A stretch of 64,000 bases of DNA from Paenibacillus dendrobii (GCF_009807035.1 NZ_WUBI01000005.1:175624-239623), one strand, 5' to 3'. Shown: positions 26,369-36,544, numbered from the stretch's first letter. The notes: generated from the letters alone by a model not told the origin. Numbers and translations: made by a program.

Positions 26369-27748
26369 ATGTATAACGATACCATGGCAGACCTTATTCA
26401 GAAACAAAAACATTTTTACAGAAGTGGCGCAACCCGTCCATTCGAATATCGCCTGCGCCAGCTGAAAAAACTCAGGGAGGCATTAATAGCCAATGAAAAA
26501 CAGATCATCGAAGCTTTAAAAATGGATTTGAACAAAAGTGAATTCGAAGCGTATTCAACGGAAATCGGTATTGTATATGAGGAGTTATCCTTTACGATTA
26601 AACATCTGCGGAGTTGGATGGTTCCGAAGAAGGCCAAAACGGCATTGACCCATTTCGGAAGCAAGGGACGTATTATTCCCGAACCCTATGGTACAACACT
26701 TATTATAGCCCCGTGGAATTACCCCTTCCAGCTGGCTGTGTCTCCCCTGATCGGTGCACTGGCAGCAGGCAATACCGCTGTCATGAAGCCTTCTGAGCTG
26801 ACGCCAACCATGTCAACACTGCTGGCCAAGATCCTTGGCAGCGTCTTTGAAGAGGAATACGTGGCTGTGATCGAGGGCGGTGCCGATGTCAGTCAGGAGC
26901 TGCTAGCCCAGCCTCTAGACTACATATTCTTCACAGGCAGCGTGAACGTTGGCAAAATAGTCATGCAGGCAGCCGCGAAGCAGCTGATTCCGTTGACATT
27001 GGAACTTGGAGGCAAAAGCCCGTGCATCGTACACGCGGATGCCCCTTTGAAGCTTACCGCCCAGCGGATCGTATTCGGCAAGTTCACCAATGCAGGGCAG
27101 ACCTGCATCGCACCCGACTATTTGCTCGTGCACCGAAGCGTGAAGACCGAGCTTATCACCTGCATTCAGGAGGCTATTCGGGAATTTTACGGCCCTGACC
27201 CTTTATCCAACACATCCTACGGACGAATCGTATCTGAAAAGCATTTTCATAGACTCGCTTCCTTTCTTCAACATGGAAACGTTGTTTCCGGAGGCAGCAC
27301 CTCGCCAGACAATCTGACCATCGAACCTACGCTGTTGGAACAGGTGACATGGGATATGCCCGTCATGCAGGAGGAAATCTTCGGCCCTATCTTGCCGATC
27401 ATGGAATACGACCGCATCCAGGAAGCCGTGGATATGATCAACGCCCGTCCAAAACCGCTTGCGCTTTATTTGTTTACACGTGAACCTGAAATCGAAGAGA
27501 CGGTTGTCGGCAACGTCTCGTATGGCGGCGGCTGCATCAACGATACGCTGATGCACATTGCGACCCCTTACCTGCCTTTTGGAGGCGTGGGCGAGAGCGG
27601 CATGGGAGCTTACCATGGCCGGGGCAGCTTCGATACCTTTACGCATTACAAAAGCGTCTTGAAACAAACCAATCTGTTCGATTTTACATTCCGTTACCCT
27701 TCCTCCAAAAACGGTTTGAAATACCTTCGCAAACTGCTGAAGCCTTAA
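26369..27748 (+). CDS. class 3-type aldehyde dehydrogenase
   Basis: A 459-residue NAD(P)-dependent aldehyde dehydrogenase resembling YwdH of B. subtilis. Cofactor and catalytic motifs: GNTAVMKPSE (K, cofactor), FTGSVNVGK, ELGGKSP with the general-base Glu, and NAGQTCIAPDY with the nucleophile Cys. The C-terminal hydrophobic tail of membrane-bound class 3 enzymes is replaced by KNGLKYLRKLLKP. Probably removes long-chain or medium-chain aldehydes. AAAAGGATG precedes the ATG. Convergent with the channel gene 17 bp away. Confidence 0.9.
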   Translation: MYNDTMADLIQKQKHFYRSGATRPFEYRLRQLKKLREALIANEKQIIEALKMDLNKSEFEAYSTEIGIVYEELSFTIKHLRSWMVPKKAKTALTHFGSKGRIIPEPYGTTLIIAPWNYPFQLAVSPLIGALAAGNTAVMKPSELTPTMSTLLAKILGSVFEEEYVAVIEGGADVSQELLAQPLDYIFFTGSVNVGKIVMQAAAKQLIPLTLELGGKSPCIVHADAPLKLTAQRIVFGKFTNAGQTCIAPDYLLVHRSVKTELITCIQEAIREFYGPDPLSNTSYGRIVSEKHFHRLASFLQHGNVVSGGSTSPDNLTIEPTLLEQVTWDMPVMQEEIFGPILPIMEYDRIQEAVDMINARPKPLALYLFTREPEIEETVVGNVSYGGGCINDTLMHIATPYLPFGGVGESGMGAYHGRGSFDTFTHYKSVLKQTNLFDFTFRYPSSKNGLKYLRKLLKP

Positions 27749-27765
27749 GGCCATAGGCACATGCC

Positions 27766-28407
27766 TTACAACTCTTCCGGAAGTTTATCGTCCGGACCGG
27801 GACTGAAGATTCTGCGGAATACGCTGAGCATCGACAATGCATAAGCGACGGTAATAAAGCTAAAACAAATTTCCATGATGACGGCCAGTCTGGAGGTGCT
27901 GTCTACAGGAGCGATATCGCCATAACCCACAGTAACGAAGGTTGCCACGCTAAAATATAAGAAGGATATGAGCTGGCTCAGCAGGTCATTGCCGATATTA
28001 TTTCCATCAAACGTATGATGCCCGAACAGCTTGTAGATGGATGTATAGATGATGGTGAAAAAGAAGACACAAGTCAGCGCGGCCGTACTGATCCGGATCA
28101 GCAGCGTCTTCATGTACACCTTCTTCTTCTTTAATACCGACTCCGCGATCCGGTTGAATATATACAGCACGTAAAAGATGACGGATACGAGACAAAACAG
28201 CAGGATAAGCGCCCTCATCCCCCCATTTCCGGGTACGATGGTCATCAGGTCAATCAGTCCGAACAAGTCCTCCAGCGATACCAGCACATAGATGATTATC
28301 GGTGCTAACAGTACGGCTTTGCTCGTCCATTTCTTCTCCAGGCTGTAGAAAATATACATCAGTACAATCAAACCGGATACATTGATAATCCACATCCACC
28401 ATGACAT
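27766..28407 (-). CDS. potassium channel family protein
   Basis: A 213-residue membrane protein with about four hydrophobic segments ahead of a pore module: the selectivity filter TVGYGDI lies between the last two helices (about residues 160-205). There is no cytoplasmic RCK domain; the protein ends soon after the last helix with a short acidic tail (DDKLPEEL). It would conduct K+ across the cell membrane. The ATG at 28407 has GGGAG at a proper distance; an upstream GTG at 28416 is too close to it. Confidence 0.87.
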   Translation of the reverse strand: MSWWMWIINVSGLIVLMYIFYSLEKKWTSKAVLLAPIIIYVLVSLEDLFGLIDLMTIVPGNGGMRALILLFCLVSVIFYVLYIFNRIAESVLKKKKVYMKTLLIRISTAALTCVFFFTIIYTSIYKLFGHHTFDGNNIGNDLLSQLISFLYFSVATFVTVGYGDIAPVDSTSRLAVIMEICFSFITVAYALSMLSVFRRIFSPGPDDKLPEEL

Positions 28408-28657
28408 GACGAGCACGCTCCCGCATATTACCGGTATCGCCGGTTTACTACTAAAGCGATCCGTAATCTTCGATTTGGGTCTATTAATAAGGCCTTAATT
28501 CTGATTACCCCGGCACAGCCTTTTAAACGCAGCCTTCGAAATATTCGGCATATCCCACACCGCCATTCACTCCTCTCCAGAATTCCAGAAAAAAGAGCCT
28601 CCGCTTCCGCAGCTGCGCGCTGCGATGACGGAGGCTCTTTCATATCTAGGCTTAGCG
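28408..28657. other. intergenic stretch with sdh terminator, otherwise featureless
   Basis: Between the channel start and the end of sdhB lies about 250 bp. The right part carries the sdh terminator; the left part must contain the channel promoter. No other element was recognised. Confidence 0.4.
28587..28642 (-). terminator. intrinsic terminator of sdhCAB operon
   Basis: On the minus strand AAAGAGCCTCCG pairs with CGGAGGCTCTTT around an inner GCAGC/GCTGC hairpin, followed by a T run. Position 15 bases after the sdhB stop. Confidence 0.9.
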
Positions 28658-29422
28658 TTACACGCTCAACCATTTTTTGAACAAATGCTTGGTCGTTTGC
28701 TTGTTGATTTCGGCAATGGAAGTCGTCAGCGGGATGCCTTTCGGACAAGAGCGTACGCAGTTCTGCGAGTTACCGCAGCCTTCGATACCGCCATCCTCCA
28801 TCAATGCATCCAGACGCTCTTCGGCGTTCATTTCGCCCGTTGGATGGGCATTGAACAGACGAACTTGTGAAATGGATGCAGGACCGATAAAGTCGGACTT
28901 GTCATTGACGTTCGGACAAGCTTCAAGACAAACGCCGCAAGTCATGCACTTGGAGAGCTCATAAGCCCATTGACGCTTTTTCTCTGGCATACGCGGACCA
29001 GGTCCCAGATCATACGTACCGTCGATCGGAACCCACGCTTTAACGCGCTTGAGCGCATTAAACATCCGGCTGCGGTCGATGATAAGGTCGCGGACAACCG
29101 GGAAAGTTCTCATCGGCTGTACGCGGATCGGTTGTTCCAATTTATCGATCAAAGCGGCGCAAGCCTGGCGCGGTTTGCCGTTGATGACCATGGAACACGC
29201 TCCGCAGACCTCCTCGAGACAGTTCGACTCCCAGCACACTGGTGCTACTTTTTCACCCTTGTTATTCTGCGGGTTACGCTGAATTTCCATCAGGGCGCTG
29301 ATTACGTTCATACCCGGGCGATAAGGAAGCTCGAACTCCTCAACATATGATGCAGCGTCCGGGCTGTCCTGACGGGTAATGATAAACTTCACTGTTTTGG
29401 TAGAAGCAGTTTGTTCCGCCAT
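28658..29422 (-). CDS. sdhB: succinate dehydrogenase iron-sulfur subunit
   Basis: A 254-residue subunit of complex II that passes electrons from SdhA to the quinone site. The N-terminal 2Fe-2S ferredoxin domain has C-x4-C-x2... in CWESNCLEEVCGACSM and a later Cys in RQAC. The C-terminal domain has CMTCGVCLEACPN (4Fe-4S) and CGNSQNCVRSCPKG (3Fe-4S). Third gene of the operon, 15 bp after sdhA. AAGGGGGATTAGAC precedes the ATG. Confidence 0.95.
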   Translation of the reverse strand: MAEQTASTKTVKFIITRQDSPDAASYVEEFELPYRPGMNVISALMEIQRNPQNNKGEKVAPVCWESNCLEEVCGACSMVINGKPRQACAALIDKLEQPIRVQPMRTFPVVRDLIIDRSRMFNALKRVKAWVPIDGTYDLGPGPRMPEKKRQWAYELSKCMTCGVCLEACPNVNDKSDFIGPASISQVRLFNAHPTGEMNAEERLDALMEDGGIEGCGNSQNCVRSCPKGIPLTTSIAEINKQTTKHLFKKWLSV

Positions 29423-29437
29423 GTCTAATCCCCCTTC

Positions 29438-31183
29438 TTACTTCTCTTTGGAATAGTCGCGGATCCGCGGCGGGATCAACGAAACGTCAACCGGTTCATA
29501 AGAAATTTCCGGACCATCAGGCGTCCAAGTCGCTTTGGTGGTTTTCAGGAATTCTTCATCGTTGCGATCCGGGAATTCCGGCTTGTAATGCGCACCGCGG
29601 CTCTCATTGCGCAGCAGCGCTCCGAGCGTCATGGCTTCGGCAAGCTCAAGCATGTTCCATAACTGACGCGTAAAGGACGCACCCGGATTGTTCCAGCGCG
29701 ATTTATCGTTAATGTTAATGTTCTTGTAGCGCTGCTTCATGTCTTTGATTTTGCCGATCGTTTGCTCCAGCTTGTCGTTGTAGCGAACAACCGTCATGTT
29801 GGCATTCATCATTTCGCCGAGCTCTTTATGGATGCCGTACGCGTTCTCGTTGCCATCCATTTTGAGAATGTTCTCGTATTTGTCATCCTGCTGCTTTTTA
29901 TATCTTTCGAACACACTCGACGATACGTCGGCAGCGGATTTCTTAAGTCCTTTGATATATTCGACTGCTTTTGGACCGGCTACCATGCCGCCATAAATAG
30001 CGGATACGAGCGAGTTCGCGCCCAAACGGTTCGCGCCGTGGTATTGGTAATCACATTCACCTGCAGCAAACAATCCCGGAATATTCGTCATTTGGTTGTA
30101 ATCGACCCACATGCCGCCCATGGAATAATGCACAGCAGGGAAGATTTTCATTGGGATTTTACGAGGATCGTCGCCGACGAATTTTTCGTAAATTTCGATG
30201 ATGCCGCCAAGCTTAACGTCCAGTTCCTTCGGATCTTTATGCGACAGATCGAGATAAACCATGTTCTCGCCGTTGACGCCGAGCCCTTGGTTCACGCACA
30301 CGTCATGAATTTCGCGTGTCGCGATATCCCGCGGAACAAGGTTGCCGTAAGCCGGATATTTCTCTTCAAGGAAATACCAAGGCTTGCCGTCTTTGTACGT
30401 CCAGATCCGTCCGCCTTCGCCGCGTGCGGATTCGGACATCAGGCGCAGCTTGTCATCCCCTGGAATAGCCGTCGGGTGGATCTGGATGAATTCGCCGTTC
30501 GCGTAATGAACGCCCTGCTGGTAAACCGCGCTTGCTGCCGTACCCGTATTGATGACCGAGTTGGTCGTTCTGCCGAAAACGATGCCTGGGCCTCCGCTTG
30601 CGAGAATAACTGCATCCGCAGCAAACGTATGGACTTCCATCGTACGCAGATCCTGCGCGCAAATGCCGCGGCATACGCCATCGTCATCGATTACGGCGGA
30701 CAGGAATTCCCAATGCTCATGCTTCGTAACAAGTCCTTCCGCCTCATGGCGGCGTACCTGCTCATCCAATGCATACAGCAGCTGCTGGCCTGTCGTTGCG
30801 CCCGCATATGCCGTACGGTGATGCTTTGTTCCGCCGAAACGACGGAAGTCGAGCAGACCCTCTGGAGTCCGGTTGAACATAACGCCCATACGGTCCATCA
30901 AGTGAATGATGCCTGGAGCCGCTTCGCACATTGCTTTTACCGGAGGCTGGTTGGCAAGGAAATCGCCGCCATATACGGTATCGTCAAAATGGATCCAAGG
31001 GGAGTCGCCTTCACCTTTGGTGTTAACAGCTCCGTTAATTCCGCCTTGCGCACAAACGGAGTGCGATCTTTTTACAGGTACCAAAGAAAACAAGTGAACA
31101 TGGACGCCGGCTTCTGCTGATTTGATGGTTGCCATCAGACCAGCCAGACCGCCGCCCACGATAATAATATTATTTGTTGCCAT
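29438..31183 (-). CDS. sdhA: succinate dehydrogenase flavoprotein subunit
   Basis: A 581-residue FAD enzyme oxidising succinate to fumarate in the TCA cycle. The Rossmann motif is GGGLAGLMATIKSAE (residues 9-23); the covalently flavinylated His lies in RSHSVCAQGGING; the active-site region HPTAIPGDDKL and the C-terminal capping part are complete. Length equals that of Bacillus SdhA. The ATG follows AAGGAGAGTGAGC. Middle gene of sdhCAB. Confidence 0.96.
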   Translation of the reverse strand: MATNNIIIVGGGLAGLMATIKSAEAGVHVHLFSLVPVKRSHSVCAQGGINGAVNTKGEGDSPWIHFDDTVYGGDFLANQPPVKAMCEAAPGIIHLMDRMGVMFNRTPEGLLDFRRFGGTKHHRTAYAGATTGQQLLYALDEQVRRHEAEGLVTKHEHWEFLSAVIDDDGVCRGICAQDLRTMEVHTFAADAVILASGGPGIVFGRTTNSVINTGTAASAVYQQGVHYANGEFIQIHPTAIPGDDKLRLMSESARGEGGRIWTYKDGKPWYFLEEKYPAYGNLVPRDIATREIHDVCVNQGLGVNGENMVYLDLSHKDPKELDVKLGGIIEIYEKFVGDDPRKIPMKIFPAVHYSMGGMWVDYNQMTNIPGLFAAGECDYQYHGANRLGANSLVSAIYGGMVAGPKAVEYIKGLKKSAADVSSSVFERYKKQQDDKYENILKMDGNENAYGIHKELGEMMNANMTVVRYNDKLEQTIGKIKDMKQRYKNININDKSRWNNPGASFTRQLWNMLELAEAMTLGALLRNESRGAHYKPEFPDRNDEEFLKTTKATWTPDGPEISYEPVDVSLIPPRIRDYSKEK

Positions 31184-31198
31184 GCACGCTCACTCTCC

Positions 31199-31867
31199 TT
31201 AACTAAGAACTGACTTCACTGTATCAAGCAATACCGTTGCTTCCTGGAATTCCGCTCTGCGGAATGCAACCATGGACAGCACCAGAATCAGGGCCACCAG
31301 AACAAACAGCGTCATGCAGATGTATGAAGATACACGCTGCGCGCGCGGTCCGACCGTGATGCCCCAGCTGACGAAGAAGGACCACAGACCATTGGCGAAG
31401 TGAAAGGATGCGGATACAACGCCGATGAGGTACAAGATAAACAGACCCGGCTGGATCATGATGTTATGCATCACGCTGCCCAGTTCTTCATGCGTTACAT
31501 GACCGAGTGCCAGCTGTATACGAGTCTCATACACGTGCCAGATGATGTAGACAAAGGTAATCACACCCGTAATCCGCTGGAACAGATAACGCCAGTTGCG
31601 TGAATACTGGAAGCGTCCGTTATTCGGCTTGGCCTGGTAGGCAATGTACAAACCGAAAACGCCATGGTAAATCAGCGGAAGATAGATCAACACCCACTCA
31701 AGCAGAGTAATGAGCGGAAGATCGTTGATCAATTTTACACCGGCGTTAAAACGCGCGGGACCTCCCTCAAATGCGCCAAAATTCGTCAGCGCATGCTCAA
31801 TGAAAAACAAGCCGAGCGGAATGACTCCAAGAAGCGAATGCAGCTTTCTGGAATAATAACCATTCAT
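31199..31867 (-). CDS. sdhC: succinate dehydrogenase cytochrome b558 subunit
   Basis: A 222-residue membrane anchor with five hydrophobic helices and His residues for two haems b, of the single-subunit type found in Bacillus. It carries the quinone site and binds SdhAB to the membrane. A TTG frame start 13 codons upstream lacks a ribosome binding site, so the ATG at 31867, with AAAGGGGC upstream, is used. First gene of the operon, 16 bp before sdhA. Confidence 0.92.
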   Translation of the reverse strand: MNGYYSRKLHSLLGVIPLGLFFIEHALTNFGAFEGGPARFNAGVKLINDLPLITLLEWVLIYLPLIYHGVFGLYIAYQAKPNNGRFQYSRNWRYLFQRITGVITFVYIIWHVYETRIQLALGHVTHEELGSVMHNIMIQPGLFILYLIGVVSASFHFANGLWSFFVSWGITVGPRAQRVSSYICMTLFVLVALILVLSMVAFRRAEFQEATVLLDTVKSVLS

Positions 31868-32091
31868 AGATTGACGTGCCCCTTTCTCACTATACAACGT
31901 TTTCAAAATTCATTTTTCGACATTTCACAGCCGTTCTCCTATCAAGTGTGAACAACTTGTGGCATATTTCATGTTACTCTTTTTTTTCTTATAATGGAAT
32001 TGCAATATAATTATTAATCGTTATAATCTAGATGCATAAGTATAAACTTGCAGTGATCTATTTAACAAATCGAAAGAGAAGGTGAAACCGA
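31868..32091. promoter_or_regulatory. divergent promoter region sdhCAB / lysR
   Basis: This 224-bp AT-rich region separates sdhC and the LysR gene. The segment from 31980 to 32040 has several TATAAT-like hexamers (CTTATAATGG, CAATATAATTA, CGTTATAATC). LysR regulators usually act on such divergent regions, but I could not pick out a confident T-N11-A box. Confidence 0.4.
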
Positions 32092-33003
32092 ATGTTCGAG
32101 GACTTGGACGTATTCGCCACCATTGTTGAGCAGTCCAGCCTCAATAAAGCATCCAAGCTGCTCAATTTATCACAGCCCGCCCTATCCCGTAAAATCTCCA
32201 AGCTCGAGGATGAGCTCGGCGTCAGTCTGTTCAACCGGCGCGGCAAAAGACTTGAACTGACCGCTTTCGGACAAACTGCGTATAATTTCGCCCTCGAACA
32301 GCGGCAGCAGAAGCTTAAATTCATGCAGATGATTGCTAAGTATAAAGGAGATGACCAAATCTCCGTAACGCTCGGAGCCAGCCTGACAACGCTGCAGACG
32401 ACACTGCCGCCGCTGGTAACCGCCTTCATGGAAAAGCATCCGACTGCCGAGCTGAAGCTCATCACAGGCAAAACGCATGAAATCGTATCCGCTGTCCGCG
32501 ACAAAAAGCTCGATGCCGGCATCGTTGCTTCCTCCATCGAGGAACCCGGGCTGCGCTGTACCACCCTATTCGACGATCATCTGGAGCTCGTTCTTCCCAA
32601 GAACCATCCGCTTGTTGAGCAGGAAGGTGTAAGCATGGACATGCTTCACGGACTCCCCATGATTATATTCTCAACGGGAACATGGTATCGTAAACTTACC
32701 GATGACCTTTTTCATCGTGCAGGTGTCGTCCCGGACATCAGAATGGAGATGGATTCATTTGAAGCCATCGTGCGTCTACTGCCTGCCTGCAAGGCCGCTG
32801 CACTGCTGCCCAAATCCTATTTGCGCAGCCAGCTGCTGGACGATAATGATCTCATTATCATTCACATACCTGCATTAAAAGAAACCCGGCGCACCACCTC
32901 GCTGATTTATTCGGAAAACGGAGGATTGAGTGCCGGGGCTAAACGATGGATTGAGGAAACCAGGGCCATATTCGGACAATATGTTCATCAGCATGATTCA
33001 TAA
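32092..33003 (+). CDS. LysR family transcriptional regulator
   Basis: A 303-residue LysR protein: winged helix in residues 1-60 (LNKASKLLNLSQPALSRKISKLE), then the effector domain with SVTLGASLTTLQTTLPPL and the second half around GLPMIIFSTG. Similar to CcpC/CitR-like regulators of TCA-cycle genes, but that is suggested mainly by its divergent position next to sdhCAB. GAGAAGGTG precedes the ATG. Confidence 0.87.
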   Translation: MFEDLDVFATIVEQSSLNKASKLLNLSQPALSRKISKLEDELGVSLFNRRGKRLELTAFGQTAYNFALEQRQQKLKFMQMIAKYKGDDQISVTLGASLTTLQTTLPPLVTAFMEKHPTAELKLITGKTHEIVSAVRDKKLDAGIVASSIEEPGLRCTTLFDDHLELVLPKNHPLVEQEGVSMDMLHGLPMIIFSTGTWYRKLTDDLFHRAGVVPDIRMEMDSFEAIVRLLPACKAAALLPKSYLRSQLLDDNDLIIIHIPALKETRRTTSLIYSENGGLSAGAKRWIEETRAIFGQYVHQHDS

Positions 33004-33195
33004 ATTCTCCAAGCTAAGCAATCTTCCTGGAGAATGGGCATACTGCTATATTATTTCTTGCAATGAATCTAAAGATACCGTACCGATGAACAAGAATCAC
33101 TTTCTAGCAAAAACAAAGCTGCCCCTCAAAGTAGTTATGTCTACATCGAAGGGCCGTTTTCATATTTAGGGATGATAGTTTAAGGATCGATGCCA

Positions 33196-34467
33196 TTACT
33201 TTTCATCGGCTGATCCAGCAGCCGCAGTAGTGGAGGCGACGGGCTTAATCTCCAGTCCCAGTTTGCGCGCAACGAGTCCGGTGGTGCTGGCCTGAAGCAG
33301 GATCGTCAGCATTATCGCCATAAAAGTCACCGCTGAAATCGTGCCCGCATGCGCGAGCCCCATTCCGGCAATCATTCCTGACAAAGCAGCGGGGATCACC
33401 CCGGTTTCACGTACCCACATCATAAACAGCAGCTCGCGCCATGACCACTTCACCTTGCGGTCTGGCAGCGCGCACAGCAGGACAGTTAACGGGCGGGCAA
33501 TAAACATCAGCACCAGTACCGCCGCAAGACTCGGCCAGAAGTAATCGCCGAGGGAGCGGAAATCCACCTGGCTGCCCAGCAGAATGAAGATCAGCATCCT
33601 CATCATAACGCTGGTATTATCCGCGAAGGTCCCTGTCTCCTCCAACTTGTCGTCCATGGACAACCCCATCGTATCCGCATTCCCCCAGATCAATCCGGCT
33701 ACAAAGGTCGCCATAAATCCGCTGACATGAAGCGTGTCTCCTATTAAATAGGAAGAAAGTGCGACAACGATCATGGCAATCGTCGTATAATCTTTCAATA
33801 CGCCAAGCCGGAAATGAGCTACCAAGTAAGTAAGTACGATCGAAACGACAGCTCCCACGATGATGCCGCCGACGGCGGTTTTGACAAAGTCCCAGGCCAT
33901 GGTTCCGATCTGCAGCGACTTGCCGCCTGTTACTGCTGCCAGCAGTGCAAAGGTTAGGATAGAGCCGGTAGCGTCATTAAACGCCGATTCGCTTTCTACC
34001 GTCTCTCTTACCCGCTCTTTGATTTTAACCTGTTTAAAGACCGGAATAATGGACGCCGGATCCGTCGAAGCAATAACCGCTGCCGCCAGAAAGGACAAAA
34101 TCCAATCCAGTCCGAACAAAAAATGAACGGCTGCGCCCACAACACCTGTCGTGATAATCACGCCGGGGACACTTAGCAGTGAAAGAGTTATCCATACCTT
34201 TTTCAGTCCGCTCAGCCTGAGGTTTCTTCCGCCATCGAACAAAATTAGCGCTGAACCTACGGTCAGAATCAGCTGATTGATCAGCGAGCTGCTAGCGGTG
34301 TTAATGAGGTGAAGACCCCTGCCGAGCACCATGCCGGCAATAATAAATACAGCAACGTCAGGCAATCGGAGCCAGGATGCAAGTCGTCCGGACAGCATCC
34401 CGACGGTAATAATGAATAGCAGCAGGATTAAAATATGATGAATGATTTCGGTAGTCGAGGATTCCAT
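33196..34467 (-). CDS. cation:proton antiporter (CPA family)
   Basis: A 423-residue membrane protein with about 12 helices. The ion-binding region shows STDPASIIPVF (about 133) and ESAFNDATGS (about 158), the TDP and ND motifs of CPA1-type Na+ or K+/H+ antiporters. The C-terminus is short, without an RCK domain. It is the third gene of the ktr transcript behind the c-di-AMP riboswitch, six bases after the RCK gene. Potassium or sodium specificity cannot be told; the co-transcribed RCK protein could even gate it. Confidence 0.85.
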   Translation of the reverse strand: MESSTTEIIHHILILLLFIITVGMLSGRLASWLRLPDVAVFIIAGMVLGRGLHLINTASSSLINQLILTVGSALILFDGGRNLRLSGLKKVWITLSLLSVPGVIITTGVVGAAVHFLFGLDWILSFLAAAVIASTDPASIIPVFKQVKIKERVRETVESESAFNDATGSILTFALLAAVTGGKSLQIGTMAWDFVKTAVGGIIVGAVVSIVLTYLVAHFRLGVLKDYTTIAMIVVALSSYLIGDTLHVSGFMATFVAGLIWGNADTMGLSMDDKLEETGTFADNTSVMMRMLIFILLGSQVDFRSLGDYFWPSLAAVLVLMFIARPLTVLLCALPDRKVKWSWRELLFMMWVRETGVIPAALSGMIAGMGLAHAGTISAVTFMAIMLTILLQASTTGLVARKLGLEIKPVASTTAAAGSADEK

Positions 34468-34473
34468 GGCTGA

Positions 34474-35154
34474 TCACTTCCCGCTCTTGCTTACATTAAC
34501 GGCTTCGCTCTCGAATTGGTCGATATTCGCATTTGAACCGATGATGACCATAATATCCCCTGAATGAAGTTGATCCATCGCTGTCGGGGCAACTATTATT
34601 TTGCCTTCACGATGTAGAGCCACGATACTGCAGCCGAATTTCGCGCGGGTGTTGACCTCGCTTAAGGTTTTTCCGTTCAGGGATTCAGGTACCGTCATTT
34701 CGACGATGCTGTATTCCTTAGAAAGTTCGATATAATCGAGCAGATTCGGCGTAACGAGCTGATGGGCCACACGGATCCCCATGTCCCTTTCCGGAAAAAT
34801 CACCCGGTCCACGCCAAGCTTGCCCAGCGCGCGTCCATGCAAGATCGATATCGCTTTGGCCACAACGGTGCGAACCCCAAGATCCTTCAGCAAAATCGCC
34901 GCAAGAATGCTCATTTGGATATCATCGCCAATGGCCACGATACCGCAGTCGAAATTGCGGATCCCGAGCGATTTCAGAACCTCCTCATCCGTGGCGTCCG
35001 CCACAACCGCATGAGTCAGATATTCGCTCATATTGCTGACTACTTCTTCATTTTTGTCAATGCCAAGCACCTCATACCCTAGATCGATCAGCTCCAGCGC
35101 AAGACTCGAACCGAAACGCCCCAGACCGATGACAACAAACTGCTGTGTTTTCAT
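34474..35154 (-). CDS. ktrA: Ktr/Trk potassium uptake RCK subunit
   Basis: A 226-residue cytoplasmic gating ring subunit. RCK_N has the nucleotide-binding motif VIGLGRFGSSLALEL (residues 8-22) with the following acidic GIDKNEE loop; RCK_C (about 140-220) may bind c-di-AMP as in KtrA/KtrC. It opens or closes the KtrB-type pore upstream in the operon according to ATP/ADP. Whether it is the KtrA or KtrC type is not resolved; the symbol is by role. Confidence 0.88.
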   Translation of the reverse strand: MKTQQFVVIGLGRFGSSLALELIDLGYEVLGIDKNEEVVSNMSEYLTHAVVADATDEEVLKSLGIRNFDCGIVAIGDDIQMSILAAILLKDLGVRTVVAKAISILHGRALGKLGVDRVIFPERDMGIRVAHQLVTPNLLDYIELSKEYSIVEMTVPESLNGKTLSEVNTRAKFGCSIVALHREGKIIVAPTAMDQLHSGDIMVIIGSNANIDQFESEAVNVSKSGK

Positions 35155-35200
35155 TTCTCCCCTGATGCTCCTTATATAATTAAATTTCTGTTATATATAT

Positions 35201-36544
35201 CTACCCGATAATAATTTTCCCTTCGGGATGGCGATACAATTCCTTGCCCTTCTTTGGCCCCAGCGCGTACGCCAGCGTAAGAGGTCCTAACCGCCCGGCA
35301 AACATGGTGAGACTGATCAGAATCTTGCCGACCAGCGTTAAGTGCGGAGTAAGCCCCAAGGTCAGTCCGACCGTTCCGAAGGCAGAAGTTGTTTCATATA
35401 GAATGGTCAAGAAGTTGCTATCTTCGGTCGTTGATAACACCATGGACACCCCTACCACCAAAAACAAAGCCAGGAAGGTAATCGTCAAAGCCTTGAAAAT
35501 ACGTTCCTGGGCGAGCCGGTAGCGGAAAAGCACAATATCATCGCGACCGCGAATCATTGCCAATACGGCGCCGACCAAGATTGTAAAGGTTGTCGTTTTG
35601 ATGCCGCCGCCCGTCGATCCCGGCGATGCACCGATAAACATCAATATAACCATAAAAAATTGGGAAGCCTGCCGCATCCCGGCCAAATCCAGCGTGTTTG
35701 CCCCCGCCGTACGCGGCGTAACCGACTGGAAGAACGAAGCCAGGATCTTGCCTCCCCAATTTAAGGATCCCAGCGTTTTCGGATTCGTGAACTCGAAGAT
35801 AAAAATAACTACCGCACCGACAATGATCAGCGCCCCCGTCATGGAAAGCACCACTTTGGAATGCAGTGACAGCTTGCGGTTTTTGCGGAAATCCACCAGG
35901 TCTGACAAGACGATAAAGCCGATGCCTCCCGAAACAATCAGGAACATCACAACGATGTTCACGAGAGGATCGTATACATAACCCGTCAGGCTGTTAAAAT
36001 GGCCGAAAAGATCAAATCCAGCATTATTAAACATCGACACCCCGTGAAAGATCCCGAAATAGATCGCCCGGCCGACCGGCATGTCAAATGACCAGCGGAC
36101 AGCAAACAGAATAGCGCCGCAGGCTTCAATAACAAGTGAAAAAATCAGTACCTTGCGGATCAGGCGCACGATGCCTTCCATTGTGTTCTGGTTCATCGCT
36201 TCCTGCAGAATCAGACGGTCACGCAATGAAATTCGGCGTTTTAAGGCCAAAGAGAACAAGGTAGCCATCGTCATGAAGCCCAGACCGCCGACCTGAATCA
36301 ACAGCATGATCACGACTTGTCCAAAAGTACTGAAGAACGTGCCTGTATCTTTGACGACCAAACCGGTTACACATGTTGCCGAGGTAGCCGTGAATAATGC
36401 ATCAATAAAACGAAGCGGCTTGCCCGTTGTATTGGAAATCGGCAACGAGAGAAGTATGGAACCGATCAGGATAATCCCGGCGAACCCCAGGACGAGAATT
36501 TGCGGGGGAGCCAATCGAAACCACTTGAATTTAGCCGTCAACAT
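35201..36544 (-). CDS. ktrB: Ktr/Trk-type potassium transporter membrane subunit
   Basis: A 447-residue membrane protein of the TrkH/KtrB superfamily with four pore loops, each with a selectivity Gly; the first is TATSATCVTGL (about 48-58), the second NNAGFDLFG, the third GASPGSTGGG and the fourth TSAFGTVGLT. It takes up K+ with the RCK subunit encoded 46 bp downstream. The ATG at 36544 is chosen because AGAGGTGACT precedes it. KtrB or KtrD type is unresolved. Confidence 0.92.
   Translation of the reverse strand: MLTAKFKWFRLAPPQILVLGFAGIILIGSILLSLPISNTTGKPLRFIDALFTATSATCVTGLVVKDTGTFFSTFGQVVIMLLIQVGGLGFMTMATLFSLALKRRISLRDRLILQEAMNQNTMEGIVRLIRKVLIFSLVIEACGAILFAVRWSFDMPVGRAIYFGIFHGVSMFNNAGFDLFGHFNSLTGYVYDPLVNIVVMFLIVSGGIGFIVLSDLVDFRKNRKLSLHSKVVLSMTGALIIVGAVVIFIFEFTNPKTLGSLNWGGKILASFFQSVTPRTAGANTLDLAGMRQASQFFMVILMFIGASPGSTGGGIKTTTFTILVGAVLAMIRGRDDIVLFRYRLAQERIFKALTITFLALFLVVGVSMVLSTTEDSNFLTILYETTSAFGTVGLTLGLTPHLTLVGKILISLTMFAGRLGPLTLAYALGPKKGKELYRHPEGKIIIG

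Noticed and set aside
29762..31120. Plus-strand frame of 452 codons
   Set aside because: Lies entirely antisense to sdhA, whose motifs are complete; no ribosome binding site or family resemblance.
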